From Rothia dentocariosa ATCC 17931 (GTDB lineage: Bacteria; Actinomycetota; Actinomycetes; Actinomycetales; Micrococcaceae): 64,000 nucleotides of DNA. This document shows positions 51,677-60,309 of this stretch, in pieces. Positions within the stretch are counted from its first letter, which is position 1. Every line of letters begins with the position of its first letter. The notes below the pieces were generated by a model. It was not told the origin of the DNA. It did not search any database and saw only the letters and a program-made list of their open reading frames with translations. Both the position numbers and the translations under genes were made by a program. Where the stretch lies: NCBI RefSeq assembly GCF_000164695.2, contig NC_014643.1, positions 186,001-250,000 of the forward strand, read 5' to 3'.

Positions 51677-52570
51677 ATGCGTTTTCTTACTCTTAACACT
51701 CACAGCTGGTGCGAGCCTCACCAGATCGTTAAAATTCACGAGCTTGCCCGTTTCATTGCCCACCATCGGGTTGATGTTATTGCGTTGCAGGAGGTGAATC
51801 AGTACCTGCACTCCCCTATTGTAGATATGCCGCTGGGGTACCAGGGCGGAGCCAGTATTCCTATCCGCGAGGATAATTACGCACTTCTGCTCGTGCGGTT
51901 CCTGGCTGATTTAGGGGTTCAGTACGAATGGGCGCTAACCGAAACCCATATTGGATGGGAACGGTATGACGAATGCGTAGCTGTACTTTCTCGTATGCCT
52001 ATCGAACGCATCGAGCCTATTGTGATGAGCCCGCAGTATGACTACGATCGGGTTGAGCGCAGGTCTTCTCTCGCGGTTCGGGTTGGTACTGATGCGGGTT
52101 CCGTGTGGTGTGCAAGCACCCATATGTCGTGGTGGGATTTTCAGGGCGAACCGCTTTTCGCACAGGAGTTTGCGCGGCTTTCGCAGGCTCTCACCGAGTG
52201 CGGTCAGGATGCGCCCGTTCTGATGGGCGGCGATTTCAACACGGCGGCGCAGGTGCGTGGCGAAGGGTACGATTTGGCGCTGTCTTCCGGCCTGGTGGAC
52301 ACCCGTGAGATTGCCGAGCGTACCGACGGCGAATTCACCGTACATCGCGAGATTGCCGGGTGGGAAGGGCAAGAGGATGCCAAGCGCATCGACTTCGTGT
52401 TTGCCGACCGCGCGGTGAAGGTACTTTCGCATGCGGTGGTATTCCGCGATAATTCTCCTAAGGCGATTTCCGATCACAGTGGCGTGCTGGTAGAGCTTGA
52501 CGAGTCGAGTTTCGAGCCCACCGCCAGGATGCACCCCGTGCAGCTGCCGTCGCAGGTACAGCCCGGATAG
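51677..52570 (+). CDS. Endonuclease/exonuclease/phosphatase-family protein, MapP-like sugar phosphatase
   Basis: About 297 aa from MRFLTLNTHSW. The fold's metal and catalytic residues are seen: LTLNTHSW (Asn), DVIALQEVNQ (Glu), SVWCASTHMSWWDF (His), VLMGGDFNTAA (Asp/Asn) and ISDHSGVLVEL (Asp-His). The N-terminus resembles the maltose 6'-phosphate phosphatase MapP of enterococci and lactobacilli, which removes phosphate from PTS-imported maltose 6'-phosphate. Between a PTS permease and two alpha-glucosidases this role fits very well. Specificity is inferred. GH13 gene follows after 84 bases. Confidence 0.7.
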   Translation: MRFLTLNTHSWCEPHQIVKIHELARFIAHHRVDVIALQEVNQYLHSPIVDMPLGYQGGASIPIREDNYALLLVRFLADLGVQYEWALTETHIGWERYDECVAVLSRMPIERIEPIVMSPQYDYDRVERRSSLAVRVGTDAGSVWCASTHMSWWDFQGEPLFAQEFARLSQALTECGQDAPVLMGGDFNTAAQVRGEGYDLALSSGLVDTREIAERTDGEFTVHREIAGWEGQEDAKRIDFVFADRAVKVLSHAVVFRDNSPKAISDHSGVLVELDESSFEPTARMHPVQLPSQVQPG

Positions 52571-52654
52571 TGCGGCGGCCCTAGGGGTGCCGCAGCTTAG
52601 CGCGTTTCCGCCTTCAGATTTTAAATTGATATGTATTCCGTGGAAGGACAGCTC

Positions 52655-54460
52655 ATGAAAACCGAAATTCAATGGTGGCAACAGCCCGTTGTGTACCAGA
52701 TTTACCCGCGTTCCTTCAACGACTCCAATGGCGACGGCATCGGCGATCTGCCCGGCATCACCGAAAAAATCCCGTACCTGGCGAAGCTGGGTATAGATGT
52801 TATCTGGCTTTCCCCGATTTACGCCTCGCCGAATGACGATAATGGCTACGATATTTCGGACTATCGGGCGATTATGACCGAGTTCGGTACGATGGCCGAT
52901 TTCGACGAACTGCTGGCGACCGCACATGAGCACGGCATCAAACTCATGATGGATTTAGTGGTGAACCACACTTCGGATGAGCACGAATGGTTCCGTCAGG
53001 CGCGATCAGCTAAGGATAACCCGTACCGCGACTACTATGTGTGGCGTGACCCTGCCGGGTTCTCCGAAGACGGCACCCCGATTCCGCCGAATAACTGGAT
53101 TTCCTGTTTCTCACCGTCGGTCTGGGAATGGGACGAGGGCACGCAGCAGTTCTATCTGCACTATTTTTCGGTGAAACAGCCCGACCTCAACTGGGAAAAC
53201 CCGAAGGTACGTGAAGAGGTCTACGACATTATGCGGTTCTGGCTTGATAAGGGCGTCGACGGCTTCCGCATGGATGTTATCAACCTGATCTCTAAGGATC
53301 TTTCCTTCCCAGATGACCCCGCCGTCACCGCAGGAGGGCTAGATAATTCTCTGGCGGTGGCCGCGAACGGTCCGCGTGTGCACGAGTTCCTGCGCGAAAT
53401 GAACCGCGAGGTACTCAGCAAGTACCCGGTGATGACCGTGGGTGAGACTCCCTGCGTGAGCGTGGAAGATGCCGCCCTGTACACCGGCTTTGACCGCCAC
53501 GAACTGCAGATGGTGTTCCAGTTCGAGCATATGGATGTGGATGCCAGCGCAGGCGGCGCTACCGGCAAATGGTCGGATACTCGTTTTAACCTGGTGGATT
53601 TGAAGAAGGTTCTCAGCCACTGGCAGACGGGGCTGCACGGTCGCGGATGGAATTCGCTGTACTGGAATAACCATGACCAACCGCGCACGGTTTCACGTTT
53701 CGGCAATGATTCCCCCGAGTTCCGTGAGGTCAGCGGTAAGATGCTCGGCACGATTCTGCATATGATGCAGGGAACTCCATACATCTATCAGGGTGAAGAG
53801 CTGGGGATGACCAATGTTTTCTTCGACTCGGTAGACGACTACAACGACCTTGAAATCCATGATTCCTGGCGTAAATACGTGGTGGAGTCCCAGCGGGTTA
53901 GCCCCGAGGATATGCTGCGGTACATCAGTGCTTCGGGCCGAGATAACGCGCGAACACCCATGCAGTGGGATGCGAGCGAAAATGCGGGCTTTACGACCGG
54001 TACCCCGTGGCTGAAGGTGAACCCGCGGTACACCGACATTAACGCCGCCGAAGAATTGGCGAACGATGATTCTATTTTCTATCACTACAGCGACCTCATT
54101 CACCTGCGCAAAGAGCACCCCATCGTACTCACCGGCGAATACCGTGTGCTCAACCCCGAGGATGAGCAGGTGTACGCCTACCTGCGCGTGAACTCTGCTG
54201 AAGATGCTGCCGCATCCGGCGAGCGCGCCCTGCTGGTGGTTGCTAATTTCACCCAAGAAACACTGTCTTTGCCCTATGCAGACGGTCAGCTCGCTTCTTT
54301 GGCGCTCAAGAACCCGGGCGTGCTGAAACTTGAGGAGCTTGCGGCCATGGGAGAAGCACCCGAACTGATCAGCTCAAACTACCGGAATGAGCACGGCGAG
54401 TTCACGGACGAAGGCACCACTCTGCGACCCTATGAGGCAAAAGTGTATCTGTACCGGTAG
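52655..54460 (+). CDS. GH13 alpha-glucosidase, predicted alpha-1,6 preference
   Basis: 601 aa. Starts MKTEIQWWQQPVVYQIYPRS (AAGGA before ATG 52655). Four GH13 regions: MDLVVNHTSDEH, GFRMDVINLI (nucleophile D207), TVGETP (acid/base Glu) and NNHDQPR. Val208 follows the nucleophile, the residue found in oligo-1,6-glucosidases and isomaltase, where alpha-1,4 enzymes have Ala or Thr. QPDLNW is the GH13 subfamily signature. C-terminal beta domain from about residue 510. No signal peptide, so cytoplasmic. Likely cleaves isomaltose-type sugars. Confidence 0.88.
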   Translation: MKTEIQWWQQPVVYQIYPRSFNDSNGDGIGDLPGITEKIPYLAKLGIDVIWLSPIYASPNDDNGYDISDYRAIMTEFGTMADFDELLATAHEHGIKLMMDLVVNHTSDEHEWFRQARSAKDNPYRDYYVWRDPAGFSEDGTPIPPNNWISCFSPSVWEWDEGTQQFYLHYFSVKQPDLNWENPKVREEVYDIMRFWLDKGVDGFRMDVINLISKDLSFPDDPAVTAGGLDNSLAVAANGPRVHEFLREMNREVLSKYPVMTVGETPCVSVEDAALYTGFDRHELQMVFQFEHMDVDASAGGATGKWSDTRFNLVDLKKVLSHWQTGLHGRGWNSLYWNNHDQPRTVSRFGNDSPEFREVSGKMLGTILHMMQGTPYIYQGEELGMTNVFFDSVDDYNDLEIHDSWRKYVVESQRVSPEDMLRYISASGRDNARTPMQWDASENAGFTTGTPWLKVNPRYTDINAAEELANDDSIFYHYSDLIHLRKEHPIVLTGEYRVLNPEDEQVYAYLRVNSAEDAAASGERALLVVANFTQETLSLPYADGQLASLALKNPGVLKLEELAAMGEAPELISSNYRNEHGEFTDEGTTLRPYEAKVYLYR

Positions 54461-54590
54461 GGCGTAGATTGCGCGGCGAGTGGCGCGCTGGCGCATCCTG
54501 ACTAAAAATTTTACAGACATACCTGCGGCAATGCGGCTTACGGGGTTTCCCACTAAGCCACACGACGCAACCCTTAACGAAAGGCTTCTG

Positions 54591-56423
54591 ATGAGTAGTG
54601 AAACCACGACTGAAGAGCGTGCGGTTCCTTCCTACGCCGGGCGGCAGTGGTGGAAGGAGGCGGTGGTCTATCAGGTGTATCCGCGCTCCTTCAACGACTC
54701 CAACGGCGACGGTATCGGCGATCTACCCGGTATTACCGAAAAAATCCCGTACCTGGCGAAGCTGGGCATTAACGTTATCTGGCTCTCCCCCGTGTTTGAT
54801 TCGCCGAACGTGGATAACGGCTACGATATTTCCGACTACTTCGACATTATGAGCGATTTCGGAACAATGGAAGATTTCGATGAGTTGCTGGCGACCGCGC
54901 ATGAGCACGGCATTAAAATTCTGATGGATTTGGTGGCGAACCATACTTCGGATCAGCATCCGTGGTTTGTGCAGTCTCGTTCCTCAAAGGATAATCCGTA
55001 CCGCGACTACTACATTTGGAAAGACCCCAACGGATTTGATGAGACCGGCTCCCCGATTCCTCCGAATAACTGGGCTTCCGAATTCGGCGGCTCCGCTTGG
55101 GAGTGGGACGAAGCCACGCAGCAGTTCTACCTGCACATTTTCTTCAAAGAACAGCCTGACCTGAACTGGGCAAACCCGAAGGTGCGCGAAGACCTGTATG
55201 CAATGGTGCGCTGGTGGCTCGATAAGGGCGTGGATGGTTTCCGTCTGGACGCCATCAACATTATTTCTAAACCCGAAGGCTTCCCGGATGATCCTTCCAC
55301 CGATTTTGAGAAGCATACGTCGTCGATCCCGTTTGTGATTGCGAACGGCACGATGGTGCATCCGTGGATGAAAGAACTCAACCGTGAGGCGTTCTCGAAG
55401 TACGATGTGATGACCGTGGGCGAAACGAGCGCCACCAGCCCCGAGGACGCGAAGCTGTGGGCGGGCTACGATGCGGGCGAATTGCAGATGCTCTTCCACT
55501 TCGACCACATGGGCGTCGATAACGACCCCGAAGGTTCGCTGGGCGGCAAGTGGTCGTATGCGCCGTACAAGCTGACCGAGCTTAAGCGCATTCTGAACGA
55601 GTGGCAGACGAAACTTGAGGGCAAGGCGTGGGGTTCGCTGTACTGGAATAACCACGATCAGCCGCGCGTGGTCTCGCGGTTCGGCAACGATTCCCCCGAA
55701 TTTCGGGTGCTTTCAGCGAAGCAGTTGGCAACCACCCTACATTTTATGCAGGGAACCCCCTATATTTATCAGGGTGAGGAACTGGGGATGACCAATGTGC
55801 GGTTCGAGTCGATCGAGGACTACCGCGATGGCGATTCGATTCGTTTCTACGAGGATATGCACGTGGATCATCAGCGACTCAACCATGAGGATGCGATGCG
55901 CGCTATCTACATTAAGGGTCGTGATAACGCCCGCACCCCCATGCAATGGGACGACTCGGCAAACGGTGGGTTCACGAACGCGGGAGTCGAACCGTGGCTG
56001 AAGGTGAACCCGAATTACCCGCAAATTAATGCGGAGGCTGCCCTGGACGATCAGGATTCGGTGTTCTACCACTATCAGGAATTGGCGAAACTGCGCCGCG
56101 GTGAGCTTAAAGATCTGATGGTATACGGGTCGTTCGCACCCGTAGATTCGGTTGAGGTTCCTCATGCCGAAGATGAGGCAGTGTACGCCTACACCCGTAC
56201 CGGCGGCCCGGACGGAACCGACGCGAACCAGTCCCTGCTCGTGGTTTCTAACTTCACGTCTGATTCGGTGGAGCGCACCTTCTCGCTGCTGGATGATGCG
56301 CGTGCAGCCGGAGCGTCCGTCGAACTGGTGCACTCCAACTACCGGGATGATACCGGCGCGCTGACCGATGTCGGCACCACCCTGCGCCCCTACGAAGCGA
56401 AGGTCTACCGCATCGTGAAGTAG
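54591..56423 (+). CDS. GH13 alpha-glucosidase, predicted alpha-1,4 preference
   Basis: 610 aa, a tandem paralogue of the gene before it (same RSFNDSNGDGIGDLPGITEK, NNHDQPR and RPYEAKVY). Starts MSSETTTEERAV (GAAAGG six bases upstream of ATG 54591). Region II reads GFRLDAINII: nucleophile D220 with Ala221 after it, the state of alpha-1,4-specific enzymes. MDLVANHTSD and MTVGETSA are the other regions. Cytoplasmic. Together the pair would cover both linkage types. Confidence 0.88.
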   Translation: MSSETTTEERAVPSYAGRQWWKEAVVYQVYPRSFNDSNGDGIGDLPGITEKIPYLAKLGINVIWLSPVFDSPNVDNGYDISDYFDIMSDFGTMEDFDELLATAHEHGIKILMDLVANHTSDQHPWFVQSRSSKDNPYRDYYIWKDPNGFDETGSPIPPNNWASEFGGSAWEWDEATQQFYLHIFFKEQPDLNWANPKVREDLYAMVRWWLDKGVDGFRLDAINIISKPEGFPDDPSTDFEKHTSSIPFVIANGTMVHPWMKELNREAFSKYDVMTVGETSATSPEDAKLWAGYDAGELQMLFHFDHMGVDNDPEGSLGGKWSYAPYKLTELKRILNEWQTKLEGKAWGSLYWNNHDQPRVVSRFGNDSPEFRVLSAKQLATTLHFMQGTPYIYQGEELGMTNVRFESIEDYRDGDSIRFYEDMHVDHQRLNHEDAMRAIYIKGRDNARTPMQWDDSANGGFTNAGVEPWLKVNPNYPQINAEAALDDQDSVFYHYQELAKLRRGELKDLMVYGSFAPVDSVEVPHAEDEAVYAYTRTGGPDGTDANQSLLVVSNFTSDSVERTFSLLDDARAAGASVELVHSNYRDDTGALTDVGTTLRPYEAKVYRIVK

Positions 56424-56446
56424 AATTCTTCTCCCCTCCCAATCCG

Positions 56447-56513
56447 AATAACGCAGCTTTGGGCGTATTACCTACCCTCTAGGGTCTTGTAATACGCCCA
56501 AAGCTGCATTATT
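56447..56513. repeat. Palindromic intergenic repeat family 3, copy B
   Basis: AATAACGCAGCTTTGGGCGT... pairs over about 24 bases with one mismatch; inner CCTACCCTCTAGGGT like copy A at 17349. Convergent position between the GH13 and hydrolase genes. Confidence 0.85.
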
Positions 56514-56637
56514 CAGAGTTCAAAGACGTTTCGCGCATGTCCAGCCGATACTGCTACTCCCGCCGATTACCGGAAAGTCTTGTTCTCAAAGCGCTTCCCG
56601 GGGTTCATTTTATGCTGTTCGTTCAGTATGACAAGAG

Positions 56638-57483
56638 TTACGACTCGATGAAGTCGCGCACTATATCCGCAAACCGTTCGGGGCTCTCTTTCTGAACCCA
56701 ATGCTTATGATGCTCAAAAATTTCGACCCGTGCATTCGGCATAGATGCGGCTGCCTGCTTCACATCACCGACTTTGACGCCGGGGTCCTTATCCCCTTGA
56801 ATAAATAGGGTTGGCACCTTGATCTGTGGCAGAAGCGGTATTAGGTGCCCGACCGGATGTTCTCCCCACAGCTCACTGATCTGAAATGATTGAAAAACTC
56901 GTGCCGCGTCTTTCGAATGGGCAGCAGTTTGCACCTCATCCAGAATTTCAGGGGTAATTTTCTCGCGATTCCCAATCAGTGACCCGGCAATAATGTTCTT
57001 TGCCAGCCACCTATTCTGCAAGGTTTTATATACCACCTGATTGAGTGGCAAACGCACCCGCAACCGTCCCATAAGTGAATACGGTGCTGAAGCGGACACA
57101 CCCCAAGGCGCTACCAGCACCAGCTTGCCAATATACTCCGGATACCGCAGCGCATATTGCAAAGCAATGGCGCCGCCCATTGAAAGGCCACACAAGGTAA
57201 CATTTTGAGCGTTCAAAGTATCAAGGAATGCCTTGAGGAAGCCCGTGTAGAAACTCAGCGAGTACTCTAATTCGGGTTTATCGCTGTTGCCGTACCCTGG
57301 CAGATCCAGGGCAACTAAAGGCTGAGATCCGGTCCAGGTCTGCATGATCGTTTTCCAGGAGAGCATGGCGTGATCCACCCCGCCACCATGAAGGAACACG
57401 ATAGGCGTGCCTTCACCCTCCGTACTGTAGTACGCGGTTTTAATGCCTTCAAGATCGAGAAAATGGGTCGAGATACGATTCAT
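56638..57483 (-). CDS. Alpha/beta hydrolase (C-C hydrolase/esterase type)
   Basis: 281 aa from MNRISTHFLDLEGIKT. Oxyanion-hole segment IVFLHGGGVDHAMLSWK, nucleophile elbow TLCGLSMGGAIALQYAL (Ser), acid strand LFIQGDKDPGVKVGDV and catalytic His in FEHHKHWVQKESPE. It resembles MhpC/BphD-like hydrolases or simple esterases. The frame extends far upstream, but the ATG at 57483 matches family length. Substrate unknown. Confidence 0.85.
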   Translation of the reverse strand: MNRISTHFLDLEGIKTAYYSTEGEGTPIVFLHGGGVDHAMLSWKTIMQTWTGSQPLVALDLPGYGNSDKPELEYSLSFYTGFLKAFLDTLNAQNVTLCGLSMGGAIALQYALRYPEYIGKLVLVAPWGVSASAPYSLMGRLRVRLPLNQVVYKTLQNRWLAKNIIAGSLIGNREKITPEILDEVQTAAHSKDAARVFQSFQISELWGEHPVGHLIPLLPQIKVPTLFIQGDKDPGVKVGDVKQAAASMPNARVEIFEHHKHWVQKESPERFADIVRDFIES

Positions 57484-57635
57484 GAATATCACCGTCTTTC
57501 CTGCGAGCTCACCGCTATTAAGTCTATCCCGTAAAAGACACACATACGATAGTGAGTCCCCGAACCATTCAGGGTTTCGGTTGGCAGAATGTATGTACGT
57601 AAGCCAGCCACACACAGTTTTGGCAGGTGCTGGGC

Positions 57636-58106
57636 TTATACCCAGCGCCGTACCCGCTGGCGGTACTGCCGGTATTCTGTACCGAACTTCTGGGTGAGAA
57701 CCCGCTCTTCGGGAATAATCTGGAAACGCGTTATCCAGGCAACGAAAAGCACCACCCCGAGCACAGCTTGCACCTGCCACAGCCACACCGCCCACCCGGT
57801 AAGTATGCAGACCATACCCAAGTACATGGGGTTGCGGCTTAAACGGTATATTCCGGAGGAGACAATGTTTACGGTGCGTTCGGGGGCGAACGGGTTCACT
57901 GTGGTGCGGGCACGTCTAAATGACAGCACCCCCGCCGCGTCCACCGTTAGGCCGAGTACAACCAGTGCAAGGGCGGGAACCAGCAGCAGCGGTGGTCTGC
58001 CTGTCAGCGGCGGCATCCCGCAGATGAGCCACATCAGTGAGGCGCACAGTGCCCCTATAAGTGGCGGCGGAACTTTATGTTCAAGGGCTGCAGCTAGTCT
58101 TTTCAT
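57636..58106 (-). CDS. Isoprenylcysteine/phospholipid methyltransferase-family membrane protein
   Basis: 156 aa, four or five helices. GIYRLSRNPMYLGMVCILTG is the ICMT/PEMT SAM-binding signature (sRNPmYlG), and IIPEERVLTQKFGTEYRQYR the C-terminal EExxLxxxFGxxYxxY. Methylates a lipid or prenyl group; bacterial substrates are mostly unknown. The racemase gene is just upstream on the same strand. Confidence 0.88.
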   Translation of the reverse strand: MKRLAAALEHKVPPPLIGALCASLMWLICGMPPLTGRPPLLLVPALALVVLGLTVDAAGVLSFRRARTTVNPFAPERTVNIVSSGIYRLSRNPMYLGMVCILTGWAVWLWQVQAVLGVVLFVAWITRFQIIPEERVLTQKFGTEYRQYRQRVRRWV

Positions 58107-58142
58107 GGGGAACAGTTATTTATTTCGGTCAAGAAGCGGGGT

Positions 58143-58847
58143 TTATACGGGAAGCGGCGGCGTTAACACTGCCTCTACTGCCGCGAGTGCGTGAATGGTG
58201 GTGCTATCAAAGACTGGCAGCGGGGTCTTGTCCGCTTCCACCGCTAGGCAGAGTTCGGTGCACCCCAGAATCACGCCCTGGGCGCCCTGCTCCTTCAGCC
58301 CTGTAATGACCTGCTGAAGATACTGCACGGCTTCAGGCTCCACACGGCCCAGGCACAGCTGCTCAAAAATGATGCGGTTAATATCTGTCTGTTCCGATTC
58401 GGTCGGTACGATCGTCTGGATTCCTTGCACCGCCATGCGCTCGGTGTAGAATCCGTCGCTCATGGTAAAAGTTGTACCCAGCAGCCCCACCCTCTGCAGC
58501 CCCTGCCTTTGGATGGCGGTGGCGGTGGCGTCCACTACGTGCAGTAACGGTACGGTGGTGGCACGCTCTATTGCGGGGGCAACCTTGTGCATGGTGTTCG
58601 TTGCCACCAGCAGCAGCTGCGCACCAGCACCCTCAAGTTTTGTGGCGCTTGCCGCCAGCAGAGCCCCAGCGGCTTCCCAGTCACCGCTTTTTTGCATGCG
58701 TACGACTTCCTCAAAATCTACGCTATGCATCACGATGTCGGCACTGTGGTTGTCTCCGAGGCGGCGGTTGACTTCACGGTTAATGATTCGGTAATACAGG
58801 GCGGTGCTCTCAGGGCTCATGCCGCCAATAATGCCTAGGGTTTTCAC
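58143..58847 (-). CDS. Aspartate/glutamate racemase-family protein (YgeA-like)
   Basis: 234 aa. MKTLGIIGGMSPESTALYYR start, LLLVATNTMHKVAPAIE and GVILGCTELCLAV. In cofactor-independent racemases the two catalytic residues are Cys; here the first is Thr (ATNTMH) with Cys in GCTE, the Thr/Cys pair of YgeA-type broad-specificity racemases. Probably makes a D-amino acid. Methyltransferase gene follows on the same strand. Confidence 0.88.
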   Translation of the reverse strand: MKTLGIIGGMSPESTALYYRIINREVNRRLGDNHSADIVMHSVDFEEVVRMQKSGDWEAAGALLAASATKLEGAGAQLLLVATNTMHKVAPAIERATTVPLLHVVDATATAIQRQGLQRVGLLGTTFTMSDGFYTERMAVQGIQTIVPTESEQTDINRIIFEQLCLGRVEPEAVQYLQQVITGLKEQGAQGVILGCTELCLAVEADKTPLPVFDSTTIHALAAVEAVLTPPLPV

Positions 58848-59024
58848 GGTGCACGCTCCTTTTATTTATTGTCTTCTGGCGGGTACTTCCCCTCATTGTA
58901 GGGTGAGCTCCGTAACCCCGTCTACAGAGAAGGTGTTTGTATTCAAAATGCATATAGAATGTGCAAGACACTTCTGAACAGAAAAGCGGCATCCCACCAT
59001 ATACGGGGCGGCAAATCGGAGATC

Positions 59025-59672
59025 TTAAGGTTGCTCTGAGGGAGGGGCATTCCACACCGTTACGCGCTCCGCCTCATGCCGTAAAGTGCGATGTCCTTCT
59101 CGTGCTCCGGAGCCTACAGCAATCATCATAATGTCAAGATATCGGCTTGGCAGGCGCAGCATCTCACGCAATTCTGCACGCTGATACCCCGTCATAGGTA
59201 TCGTATTCCACCCGGCTTCCTGCGCCGCCAGCATAAAGGTCATCGCCCAGAGCCCGCAGTCTAAACCTAAAAATTTCTGTATTTCCTGCTCGCTACGCGG
59301 CTCATAAAATTCGATAGCGGCGCGGGTCAGCCTCTCACAGATTTCTTGGGAGAAGCATCCAGCAATATATTCTTCGTGATGTATTCGACTCAAATTATCC
59401 GCGCAGTATGCTTGCCGATCACCCAGCAGAATCAACACGGCCGATGCAGTCATAATCTGCTGCTGGTTATATGCAATAGGCAACAGCTTTTCGCGTAAAT
59501 GCCGCTCGGTTACGATCACAACCCGCCACGGCTGCGAATTATTACTGCTGGGAGCCTGATTAGCACAATTAATAAGACGGTATATTTCCTCGTGGCTTAT
59601 TAGGCAGGCAGGGTCAAAATATCGAGTAGAGCGACGGTCACGTATAAGGTCTTGCAAAGTCATGGGTAACAT
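59025..59672 (-). CDS. Nitroreductase-family protein
   Basis: 215 aa. LQDLIRDRRSTRYFDPACLI, NQAPSSNNSQPWRVVIVTER and NTIPMTGYQRAELREML are FMN-binding and family segments. Reduces nitro groups or quinones using NAD(P)H. Start ATG 59672 or 59663. Divergent from an HxlR regulator, a common pairing in which the regulator controls the reductase. Confidence 0.9.
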   Translation of the reverse strand: MLPMTLQDLIRDRRSTRYFDPACLISHEEIYRLINCANQAPSSNNSQPWRVVIVTERHLREKLLPIAYNQQQIMTASAVLILLGDRQAYCADNLSRIHHEEYIAGCFSQEICERLTRAAIEFYEPRSEQEIQKFLGLDCGLWAMTFMLAAQEAGWNTIPMTGYQRAELREMLRLPSRYLDIMMIAVGSGAREGHRTLRHEAERVTVWNAPPSEQP

Positions 59673-59728
59673 TTTCTCTTCGGGTGATTACAAAATTCAG
59701 TATAATGTACAAAAATGCATTAAAACAT

Positions 59729-59767
59729 AACTTACTTATAGGTTCTATACATACTTTTAGGTAAGTT
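59729..59767. promoter_or_regulatory. Candidate HxlR operator
   Basis: AACTTAC (59729-59735) and GTAAGTT (59761-59767) are exact complements 25 bases apart, in the AT-rich spacer between nitroreductase and HxlR genes. Confidence 0.5.
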
Positions 59768-59791
59768 TTAAGTATTTACGGTAGGTTTTTA

Positions 59792-60139
59792 ATGAAAAAA
59801 ATTTCTGCAATAGAGATGGCAATGAATCTAGTTGGAGGCAAATATAAGTGCCTCATTCTCTACCACTTGAGCGGTGGGGCAAAACGCACCCGCGATCTGC
59901 TTCGGCTACTTGAAGGGATCAGTTCAAAAGTGCTAACTGAGCAGCTCCGTCAGCTTGAAGAGGATGAACTCATCAAACGCACCGTATATGCGGAAGTACC
60001 GCCGAGAGTGGAATACACGCTAAGCACGGAAGGGCAAACATTTCTACCGGTGCTACAACTCATGTGCGACTGGGGATGGGAATACGACTCTAGGCATCAA
60101 GGTATTGTGAAACCCTGTACATCACGCATAACTGAGTAA
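59792..60139 (+). CDS. HxlR-family regulator
   Basis: 115 aa winged helix. AMNLVGGKYKCLILYHLSGG, TRDLLRLLEGISSKVLTEQL and RQLEEDELIKRTVYAEVPPR with VEYTLSTEGQ are the full HxlR pattern (iggKWt..iL..L...R..el.r.i.gis.k.Lt..Lr.Le..Gli.R). Probably senses a redox-active or electrophilic compound and controls the divergent nitroreductase. Followed by family 2 copy C. Confidence 0.92.
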   Translation: MKKISAIEMAMNLVGGKYKCLILYHLSGGAKRTRDLLRLLEGISSKVLTEQLRQLEEDELIKRTVYAEVPPRVEYTLSTEGQTFLPVLQLMCDWGWEYDSRHQGIVKPCTSRITE

Positions 60140-60187
60140 AAATATAGATATTCATATAGCTAAAAATCTTCGTCACACTTTTCGATC

Positions 60188-60250
60188 AAAAAATACCTTT
60201 ATGTGAATAATGCGTTAGAAAACATTTTATTCGCATAAAGGCACTTTTTA
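60188..60250. repeat. Palindromic intergenic repeat family 2, copy C
   Basis: AAAAAATACCTTTATGTGAATAA ... TTATTCGCATAAAGGCACTTTTT, with GCGTTAGAAAA in the loop as in the reverse of copy A. Convergent position between HxlR and SDR genes; T-run on both strands. Confidence 0.85.
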
Positions 60251-60309
60251 GCGCTTACCTGGGGCTAGACAGCTATGCGCGTATTCACGCACCGCCGAAC
60301 AACAGAGCG

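Noticed and set aside
52655..56423. The two GH13 genes as trehalose-6-phosphate hydrolases
   Set aside because: A neighbouring sugar-phosphate phosphatase and the region II residues (Val/Ala) fit oligosaccharide alpha-glucosidases better; TreC-like activity cannot be fully excluded.
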